NCBI GenBank assembly: GCA_037951105.1
Contig: JBAMJV010009814.1
Location: forward strand, 1-64,000
Source of the DNA: Echinarachnius parma
Lineage: Eukaryota > Echinodermata > Echinoidea > Clypeasteroida > Echinarachniidae
Direction of reading: 5' to 3'
Length of the DNA stretch: 64,000 nt
The notes under the pieces are model-generated. The model was not told the DNA's origin. It made no database searches and worked only from the letters and a program-made list of their open reading frames with translations. The position numbers were made by a program, and so were the translations under genes. Below, one piece after another: positions 1 through 27,000 of this stretch. Numbering within the stretch: position 1 is the stretch's first letter; every line of letters starts with the position of its first letter.

Positions 1-189
1 CAAGTCTTATAACGTGTTCTTATTATTTGATATAATATTGTGAATATGCAACATCACCGGGAGTCGGATACCTACAATTCAACTTACATAATGTACAATT
101 GTACAAACATGTTTATAGATGAACGTATCCCTGAAACATTGTGGGGAAAAACAACGTTCGTCGGTTGAGAGTGAAAGGGCGCACTATAT

Positions 190-410
190 GCCCGGCGCAG
201 ACAGAGCCGACTTGACCCGATCCGACTGGTTTTCAGCCTCATTAAATCAGTATGCGCTGCCTCAGGACTCCGATTTTTTCAGTCAAGTGCCAGTCGGAGG
301 TCATTCAAGGCCGATTCAACATGTTGGATCGGCTCCGACTGAGCGAAACTGACTCTAGCCTGACTGAAGACCAGTCGGATCGGGTCGAGTCGGCTCTGTC
401 TGCGCCGGGC
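190..410. mobile_element. MITE family A, copy 1 (221 bp)
   Basis: The ends are perfect 22-bp inverted repeats (starting gcccggcgcagacagagccg), inside a longer imperfect arm containing gatccgactggttttcag. Related copies lie at 54726-54950 and 63071-63298. No coding capacity is seen; this is a non-autonomous DNA element in the ferlin 5'-side intron. Confidence 0.75.
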
Positions 411-700
411 TTACGTCACGTTTCTTACTTCGGATATGAATCGTCAATCGTGCTTAAAGTTTCGGACGCTTGTGGAAATCCATTTTAGTACTCTTTTACT
501 CTTTTATTTTGTATATATATCCCCAAAATTGGAAACAGTAATTGTTTTGCAAATCTGGCTTAAACATTAAGAAGTCTCCGACTTGGTATGCAGGACTAAA
601 TTTAGCCAAAATCGACTTCACGCCATTGTCACTCTCGCTCCAGTAAGTTCCAGTAAAACATGTTGAAACATACAAATTAATCATGTTTGTTATATCACAG

Positions 701-18169
<17,469 letters not shown>

Positions 18170-18478
18170 TCCTCTTGAATGCCGCAGTCGACTCTTGAGT
18201 CGCAATACTCATAGAATCAAATAGATGTTACTGAAGATAATCATGAATATATTGAGCCGCTCCTCTCCAAAGAGCAAACAGAGAAAGTCATTTGTTTGCG
18301 TTAGCGTTTCTTCTATCACATGTGTAAATTGCAAGGCAAAATGATGCAGTATGTAGAAACTAAGTACTAAATACTAAAATATACAGCTTGTATGAGGTAG
18401 TATGTTACGCCGAGATATTAGTCCGAAGAACAAAAAACGTGAATCAAATGCCCCACATCCATTGTAGTTGAAAGAGAT

Positions 18479-18484
18479 AATAAA
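18479..18484 (+). promoter_or_regulatory. Candidate ferlin polyadenylation signal AATAAA
   Basis: A canonical AATAAA hexamer lies 310 nt past the ferlin stop codon, with a T/GT-rich stretch (gttgtgtttctcctg) about 40 nt on. It is the first such hexamer in the 3' flank. The call rests on motif and position only. Confidence 0.5.
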
Positions 18485-19515
18485 CACCCAGAGATCTTAC
18501 TTCGGTGTTACCGTACCTGTGTTGTGTTTCTCCTGTCTGGTAGTCCCCCTCTATATATGAATAGAGAGGTTCTAATCATACGAGAAGAAGAATGTACTTC
18601 ACCAAGTTGAGTTGCTAGGGTCTTGTGTTGTTCTACTTACTCTAACTAATAATAACTGTCCCCTCTCGTATTATACACCCTTCATATACTCTTAATATAT
18701 CCACACTGCAGAATATTCAAATATAGAGTAATGTTTCAAATTAAAGCACATTACCAAAAGAAAATGTTTGGATCATTACCTTCAAATGAACTTTTTCCAA
18801 CTAGAGTTTGATTTGTGGGAATTGGTCACATTTTGTTGTTTGTTTGTTATTTTCCTTAATGCACACAATAGCTAAGTCTATATAATGTATGGTGTAGACA
18901 ATCATTCTTTTTAGCGTGTAAGTTCGTGTGTATTAAAAGATAAGATAAGGTATTATAAGATAAATTGTATGGTCTTCAAACATATTCCTGTTATAAAGAA
19001 ATGTGTCATCCACTGGCAAATGGAAAAGAAGGCAATAATAACAATAATGAACTTCATTACAATTATAACAATTTCTATAAACATTCAAAAACATTTACTT
19101 GTAGGCATGATCATGCCTTGCAACACCAAATAATTATACCTATTTGGTTGCATCTGGTCACTGGACTTGCGAACTTTATACAATACTGCATTAGCATATA
19201 CCCTTATATGTAATTAAATTCTTCCAAAAAGCAGTTGACTATAGACAAATGAACTTCATACAACACTAACGAAGAATGTAGATGACATTGTTTTGTGATC
19301 AAAAGTTTAAAATGCAAGTTCTTAATCAGTCTTCTTATTTAATACCAAGTATAACTTCCTTTCTATTCGTTGCAGATGATTAGGCGTTTGAGCTATTCAT
19401 GTAATCGTATCTAAAGAACGTGATATATTATCAGGTTTTGGTATGTTCTTTGAATTTAATTTGACACTCAGCGAGTTAATCCTTTGGAGTGAAAACAATC
19501 ATCTTGGATATAATG

Positions 19516-19660
19516 GCCCGTATTCACAAAGGAGGTTTGTACAGTCCATGGTCTAAACCCCGGTTTACATCTATGGAATGCCAATTGTAAACTGATGGAG
19601 AGAGAATGTAAATTCCTTACTTGTTAACAATGTTGATGGTACACATTCTCTCTCCCAGTG
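19516..19660. mobile_element. Half of a hairpin element (full copy at 34402-34623)
   Basis: The text ggcccgtattcacaaagg through gatggtacacattctctctc is nearly identical to the left arm and loop of 34402-34623. It is cut off before the second arm, where a 'cagtggcgtagac' repeat begins. Confidence 0.75.
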
Positions 19661-19661
19661 G

Positions 19662-20130
19662 CGTAGACAGGTTCTTACACCTGGGGGGGATGATTTGCCG
19701 TTCACCGGACCAAGACCAATTTTTCGAGACCAAGACAATTGCTTGAAAGTCGTCTCAGTGGGGGGGTGGGGGGGGGGGGGGTAGATGTTAAGATGATCGT
19801 GGGACAGGGGCGGATCTAGCTTTTTGCCAAAGGGGGGGGGGTTTACCCAATGACGATGCGGAGTGCCGCGAAGCGGCGAAAAAAATGTGGGCGTTTTTGG
19901 ATTTTTTTGGCAGCCCTAGCCGCGAAGCGGCGAAAATTTTTGACGTTTTGAGCGTTGTTTGGTAGCCCAAGCCGCGAAGCGGCGAAATTTTTTGGCATTT
20001 TTTCCGTTTTTTGCGTTTTTTGGCAGCCCAAGGGGGGGGGGGGGGGGTTTAAACCCCCTAACCCCCGTAGATCCGCCACTGTGGGAGCGAAATGACTATG
20101 CGGGGGGGGGGGGGGGTGTGTCCCCCTCCT
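19662..20130. repeat. G-rich repeat with tandem 'gccgcgaagcggcgaaa' units
   Basis: At least three units of about 60 bp each carry the palindromic word gccgcgaagcggc, separated by T-rich and G-run text and bounded by G-runs of 8-16. Related G-rich blocks ('tttgacccaatgacgatgcgg') fill 26345-26905. The open frames through it are low-complexity artefacts. Confidence 0.7.
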
Positions 20131-21747
20131 ACGCTAGTGAGATTTTGCATTTTTGGACTTGAAATTGTGCATTCTGGTGCTTACCAAGAGAGGAAATTCG
20201 GGCTCTACATTGACTGTATCTGGGAAAGGGTGTCATGATTTGATCGACCAGAAATTTTAAATACATTTTCACGGAGAAAACAAATAGTTGACAAATATGG
20301 ACCCCAACACAAATATTGTATTTATATGGAGCATCATACACAGTTCTAACTTAACCATTATGCCGCATTATATGATCCGACAACTTACCCTATCGCCAAG
20401 AATGAGTCCCGAGGGGTGAAGCTACCGAGGGCTGGGGCAGGGTCAAATATGGAGGGTTTGGAAGGGGGGGATCCCCTCCCACGGAGAAGATTTTGCATTT
20501 ATATACTTGAAATGGTGCAATTTCGTGCACACCACACAAGTAGCCAGAGCAATGCCAGCCTAAACTGGAGCTACGTGGCCCGGTATACAGAAAAGAAATA
20601 CTCAACCCTGATCATACGCAAATTACACAACAAACTGAGATTCGAAAAAGGAATGTGGATTTACAAATTACTTTTTTAACGGTAGAATTAACAAGTCTTT
20701 GCTCATACAACTAATGTTCTTTCCCCAATCGTATACAGATACACACAAAAAATATTATATCCTTCCCTAAAACCTGGGGGGGATGATTGTACATGGCATC
20801 CCCCCCACCTTGTGAGCTGGGGGGGATGCATCCCCCTCATCCCCCCCGTTGTCTACGCCCCTGGACCCAACGGTTAATGGACAATTGCCATTTGAAAAAT
20901 GGTGCCAACGCCCATTTCTTACAAAACTCCCCCATAAGAAGCGACCATAGCGCCAAAACCGTTGGGCGGATTGGGCTAAAACTTAAATATTTGCGCTTTT
21001 CAAGGTTGAAATATCATACATACCAAATATCAGCAAATTTGAAGGGGGTGCTATGAAAATTTTCACTTTTTTTGGGTGATTTGACATGGAATGACCCAAT
21101 GGTAATAACGTAATAGGCATTCAAGCCACGTTTTAATCTTCAAACAAAAGGAAGGCCCTTTGTTGACAATATCAGTGCATTTTGCAACATTTCGCTTTTG
21201 CCCTACATTTGGATGCAATGCACATTCCATGATGAAATACGCAAATGTTATATCAATGTAAAGGGGAGAATTCACGCTTTCCAATGATACCAAATTTATG
21301 AATGGTAATAACCTAATAGAAAAGTTATTAATGCGCAAACCTCGATTGCGGAACTTTTTGTGCGAAGTATATTTAAAAACCTCTTTTGAATTTTATTGAA
21401 AGAAATGTATAAGCATTTAATGTATTTTTTTTTAAGAGTCAAGATATTGCCTGGCCAGACGATATATAAATAAAATATATTGAAATCAAATTTTACAGCT
21501 ATGAGAGCATTCGAAAGGGAATGATTTTCATTTCACATGTTTTATTCAATATGACCTTTCAAATGGAATTTATAACCAACCAATTTAGTGTCAAGGGGGA
21601 TTTCGGGAAGCACAAATACTCAAGTGTACCTTGCCCATAGAAATGTTTGCACACATTTATTTTGGATTATTAAATTTTTTATGAAAAAGAAACATATCGC
21701 AATATATTTATTTGTGATGTCATGATATTGATTAGTTATTACTTAGT

Positions 21748-21849
21748 AGTAGTGCTGAGTCAAATCGAATATTTTGAATTTCGAATATGAGTCGTGTAAA
21801 AACGGTCGGATATCGAATATCCGAAAGAAAAAAAAAATGAAAAAAAAAT

Positions 21850-21891
<42 letters not shown>

Positions 21892-22444
21892 ATTCTGTCC
21901 GTTTTTTTCAATTAGAATCGGCAGTACAGTGTGATGTTAGTGTACAAACTGCTGTCAAGATGAAATACTTCGATATCTCATATATTCTTCTAAATTTGGC
22001 ACTCACTATACCACTTGTATATTAATCCTCTTACCTTTGGTTTATTATTTGTTGTGTTTATTTGTAATTTATGTAAAATACCTTAACTTTTAACTTTAGC
22101 AATAGATAAGCAGGGTTCAATGTGCCATTTTCTGATCGAATCTATCCACTGGCGTAAATCTGTCCGGAAAGCACAATGCATTGGGGGGTCGAGCAATTGT
22201 TCACAAACGGTTTGTGAACAATTGCTCGACCCCCCAATGCATTGTGCTTTCCGAACAGATTTACGCCAGTGAATCTATCGAATGGGGATTACAAAATTAA
22301 ACGGGGAAAAAAATATATATATATATCGATTTTTTTTTTTCTTTTTTTTTTTTCTTCGGATAATCGTATCCGAAGATGTGTATTCGGTATCCGATCTTCT
22401 CGGTCGGATATCGAATAGCCATTCGATTTGACTCGGCTCTACTT
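21748..22444. mobile_element. MITE ('gagtcaaatcgaat' termini) with nested hairpin
   Basis: The left end gctgagtcaaatcgaatatt and right end agccattcgatttgactcgg are inverted, with inner gtcggatatcgaat on both sides. A second copy lies at 39845-40051. The body is interrupted by long T/A runs and by the 125-bp hairpin at 22147. Confidence 0.75.
22147..22271. mobile_element. 125-bp near-perfect hairpin with 8-bp target duplication
   Basis: The arms, starting cactggcgtaaatctgtccg, are inverse copies around 'caaacggtttg'. The direct repeat AATCTATC flanks it at 22139-22146 and 22272-22279. An 8-bp duplication points to a hAT- or P-type transposase. It sits inside an older MITE, so it is the younger insertion. 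Confidence 0.85.
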
Positions 22445-23249
22445 AGTAGGCCCCCGGGGGGGGGGGGGGGGGGGGACACTCATGTATAATGTAAGACGGG
22501 TATGTGCCGCTTAAAAAGAACCCCGTTTTCACACCCGATCGCAGCTCTAAAGATACCCGATTTTCAAAAATTGCCGCTCCATAGACCCCGGAATGACTTG
22601 GCTAGGTAGTTGAGTAGTGCCAAGTCCATTGTTCTTCTTCTAGTTCGGCTCCATAGACCCCCGGAATGACTTGGCTAGGTATTTGAGTAGCGCCAAGTCC
22701 ATTATTCTTCTTCTAGTTCGGCTCCTAATTGGACCACCATTTTAGCCTTTTTGATGGCTTCCGTAGGTCTTTGGTAGCTCCAAGTCTATGTATTTTGTAC
22801 TTTTAGTCTGCTCCTTAGACCCCTTAACTCAGCCGTTTCAGGGTTTTTGTAGCTCCAAAGACCCTATATCCATGTTTCTCCCTTCCTCATCTCACCCTTT
22901 CGCCGTTCTTATTCTTTTTCTAAAATTGATATTTTCTTCATCTTTTTCTCTATCTCTGACATTTTCCGGAATGTTACCCGTCTCTCAATAAATAAAGGTT
23001 TTCCCGATCAATTTCATAAACTTTTCATTCGTATTGATAATCGGTTCATTCGAATTCGCGAAATTAAGCTGAAGGCTTACAACTATCGTTCAAAATTGTT
23101 ATTCCTTCATTCTATTTAGCTCTTCGATCAAGTGATTTTAATAGCACTAAAAAAAAAAAGCATTTTAAAAAGCACGCTATTAGCATTCAATTTCGCCAAC
23201 GGAATTCACGGTAGGTGGTGTTAACATAATCACGAATTTCTCGCTTTAA

Positions 23250-23503
23250 AGAGATAGTTGAGTTTTGGTAGAGAGGGCGCTACACAAAATCATTTTTTTG
23301 TGAGATAATGAAAAATTGAGTGTCAAATTTGAAAGAGCATACAATTTTAATGGCAGAATAAACTTTATTTGATTAAAATCGGTTAAGAAACAGCTGAAAT
23401 ATCCATAAACATAACCATTTGTAATAAATGTGGGGCCCCACAAGTATTCGATAATTTTGAACCAGCCGTTAAAATTCACATGCACAATATTTTATTTAAA
23501 ATG
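23250..23503. mobile_element. TTAA MITE family B, copy 4, truncated
   Basis: TTAA then AGAGATAGTTGAGTTTTGG, with the usual gagggcgc and ggggccccac blocks. The element breaks off near 23503 into unrelated text that repeats 22840 ('tttttgtagctccaaagacc'). Confidence 0.75.
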
Positions 23504-24016
23504 GTTTCGGGTTTTTTGTAGCTCCAAAGACCCTATATTTTGTGCTTGTAGTCAGCTCTTCAGAACCCCATTTCAGAGTTCCGTGCGGCACACCCCCGTC
23601 AAAAAAGAATTCGAGTGCCCCCCCCCCCCCCCCCCCCCCCCGGGAGTAGGCCTAACTAAAATATAGTTTTAAATATGAACTTTTTTTCACATGGTTACAA
23701 AGTAATTTAGCAAGCATAAATCAATTAAACGAACTTCAATTGATATATTTTAGTATAAGAAATACGTTATTGGAAACATTTTTTAAAAATCAATAGTCAC
23801 CTTTGACTGATTGCAATCAAATTATAACAACAACAACAACAACAACAACAACCACGCATGTAAGGTACCTGTATGATTACTGATTCAGTGCGGGTACCGT
23901 TTCTTCGTCGAACGCCGCGCGCGCCGCAGGTCCGGCAGGCTGATCTGCTATCGTACCTATACCGTACCCGGCCCATCAAGTTAATATCATACATTTTTGA
24001 AGAACATTCCAACGAA

Positions 24017-24097
24017 ATGGATGATGTCTTTGATGAAGGCATATGTGATGACGTTATCACGGAAGACTGGGCAAAGGTAGAGCGTCTTCGGAAAACG
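24017..24097 (+). CDS. YAE1: YAE1-like exon 1
   Basis: The exon has 27 codons from ATG to donor GTGAGA, leaving in phase 0. Its residues are MDDVFDEGICDDVITEDWA and KVERLRKT. Upstream in-frame ATGs exist (23873), but the family homology starts here. The 5' flank includes a CG-rich stretch (cgccgcgcgcgccgc near 23912). Confidence 0.75.
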
Positions 24098-27000
24098 GTG
24101 AGAACTTCTTGAAGCAAATATAAAAGCAAATTGTATGCTGCAATGTCAATGACGTGTAAGTTGTAATGTCAATTGTCAATCCTGTCAATCACTCAATGGG
24201 TCGGAAATCGGATACGGCAGCACAATGTCAATATGGTTGTTAATTTGTTATGTAATTTTTTTTTTACATGGCATCTGGTTAGGTTAATGAGCATGATGTG
24301 TATTGCCGATGTGTATTATGATACTTGGGCAATATCGTGTATTAGGCCCCACCACTGCTATACTGTATACACTTATGTAGCCAACTTATATATAGCCACT
24401 AAATCTGACGTGTATTAGGCCCCACCACTGCTATACTGTATACACTTATGTAGCCAACTTATATATAGCCACTAAATCTGACCTAAGGCTATAGCCACTA
24501 AATCTGACCTATAGCCATTAATCTGACCTAGCTAGTACTAGTAGTATACTATAGCCACCCAAGTTAGGGTTAGGCCCTAGCTAGGCCTAGGGTTAGGGTT
24601 AGGGTTTAAAGGGTTATAGGGTTAGGTTATATGTATACAGTAAGGCTGAGTCATGTCGGTAATTGTCGGAACCGGGTCCCGATAAACTTTTACCGGTCGG
24701 GAAACGGTATCCCGATAAATTTTTTACCGTCGAAACTCGACCGGTAAAAATCACGCAATCGTGCACGCATCGGCAAAAATGCACTGTTTGGGGCTTATAT
24801 TGCTCTTTTATATGCAAATAACATTATAAATACCGAGGCTTTTATGGATTTACATATCAATCTTTACGGGAAAATAGTTACAGACTATCCAGAATTAACT
24901 CAGTTTCGCATGAAAAGTACTTTTTTCGAAGTAAATTGGACCTAGAAATCGATCGTTTGTTCACCATTGCCCATCGCAACACGGTTCACAGAAACTTAGC
25001 CCGCTAGTCGGGCGGGGGAACATCACATGTACGATCGCTTGTGACTGAGCCACTGCCCTCAAAAAGTGGCTATAAATTAGCCTTTCGCAATCAACACCAT
25101 TTTTGATATTCTACTTACATGATTTCATGGCGTTGATAGCTTGACAGAAACAAAAATGAGCCCCAAAACAATGAAAACAATTACGCAAAATATCGATAAA
25201 AAAACGACTACATCGCTCCTATTCGCTCGTATACTTTGTGTGCAAGATACGGGTCTTTTTTTCTTACCCGAGATTCATCCGCGGCCGGTGGAACTATGTT
25301 AATACATCCGCCATAGGTTATAAGTTATAAATATGTGTAACTCGTAAGAACAAATCCTGACATACCTCATCCTCATTACCTGGCTTGGCTCATTTGACAT
25401 TGACTGTTGTCTTGTTGAGCATCCATATTTTGTTTGTCACAGAATTGGAAGTAAAGCACCTAATGAGCATCCATATATCGTTTGTCACAGAATTTGTCGT
25501 AAAGGCATCCATGTAAATTGTTTGTCACAGAATTTGTCGTAATGGGGCCATCTACAAAGTACTTACGCACCAAGAGGGGGGGGTTCACACTGATGCGTAC
25601 GCTGCATTCAACCACATGCAAACAAAAGTACAAAAAGTGCGTACAGGGGGAGGGGGGGGGGGGGTCAATTTCGGACAAAAAATTGCGTACATACTTTGTA
25701 GATGCCCAAAGCACTAAATTGAGCATCCATTGTATATTGTTTTGTCGCAGAATTTGTTGTAAAGCACTACATTGATCATACAATTTATATTTTGTATGTG
25801 CCAGAATGGATACAGAGAAGGCCTAGCGGCTGGGCAGGAGTCTACGCTCCAAGAGGGATTCAATGAGGGATTTCTCACAAGGCACTAGGCATCCTTTACC
25901 ATCAGCTGCATCAGAGGAATGGTCAAGTGAGTGAGCACGGGATATAAAGTACAGTCAAACCTGTCTTAGCGACCACCTGTCAACCTGCCTATAGTGACCA
26001 TCTACAGTCAAACCCTGTCCTTAGCGGGCCACCTGTCTATAGCAGCCAACCTGCCTATAGTGGCTTACCAAAAGTGTTCCCCTGCAGAGGAAAACAATGT
26101 TGAGGAACCTGTCTACAGCGGCCACCAATTGTATTGTTTCCATTGGGTGGTCGTTATACCATGTTTGACTGTTGCTAATGGAGGAAATAACAAATAAGAC
26201 ATTAGGTAACAATCACTAATTCATCTATGTCGCTGTATTGCATGCAATTCTTATAGGTAAGGTAACTGTACTAAAGTTGCACTAATTGTTGCCTGCTAGT
26301 TCACGTTCTGTCCATTGGGTTACATCATTATAACGTGCTGCAAGGGCGTCGATTTCTTCTCATGGTTGGGGGGATGATCAGGGGGTTTGACCCAATGACG
26401 ATGCGGAGCCTCGTCCCACGAGCCGCGAGGCGATTTTTTTCGCTATTTTGCTAAGGGGGGGGTTTGACCCAATGACGATGCAGAGCATCGTCCACGAGCA
26501 CGTAGCGGCGAGGCAATTTTTTTGTGGCTATTTTGCTAAGGGGGGGGGGGTTTGACCCAATGACGATGCGGAGCATCGTCCCACGAAGCCGCATAGCGGC
26601 GAGGCGATTTTTGGGGGGCTATTTTGCTTAAGGGGGGGGGGGGGGGTTTGACCCAATGACGATACGGATACTGTGTGGGTCTGGACACAATGATGGCGTT
26701 TTTCTATGCACATCACATTTTCACTTGGCAGCCCAAGGGGGGGGGGGGGGGGTGGGGGTTTAAACCCATGATGGCGTTTGTCTATGCACATCACATTTTC
26801 ACTTGGCAGCCCCCCTAAACCCCCCCCCCCCCCCCCCCCGTAGATCCTCGTCTGGGGGGTGGGTGTGGGAGGGGGGTGTCCCCCTCCCACGGTAGGAAGC
26901 TTTTGCATTTTGGGGCTTGAAATTGTGCAATCTGGAGCATACCTCAGGCATCAATTTCACGTTTTATAAACTTGTTTCTGAGTTACCGTGTTATAGATAA

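Larger units (their letters stand above)
18170..24016. other. Intergenic interval between ferlin and YAE1-like gene
   Basis: I see no convincing gene here. It holds the ferlin 3' UTR and about 800 bp of unannotated AT-rich DNA up to 19500. Beyond that are repeat remnants, G-rich tandem units (19800-20060), tcg-aat-a MITE copies (21748-22444), a duplicated 'gactccatagacccc' block (22580-22860) and a truncated family B MITE (23250). The short open frames lack homology and sit in repeats. Confidence 0.6.
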
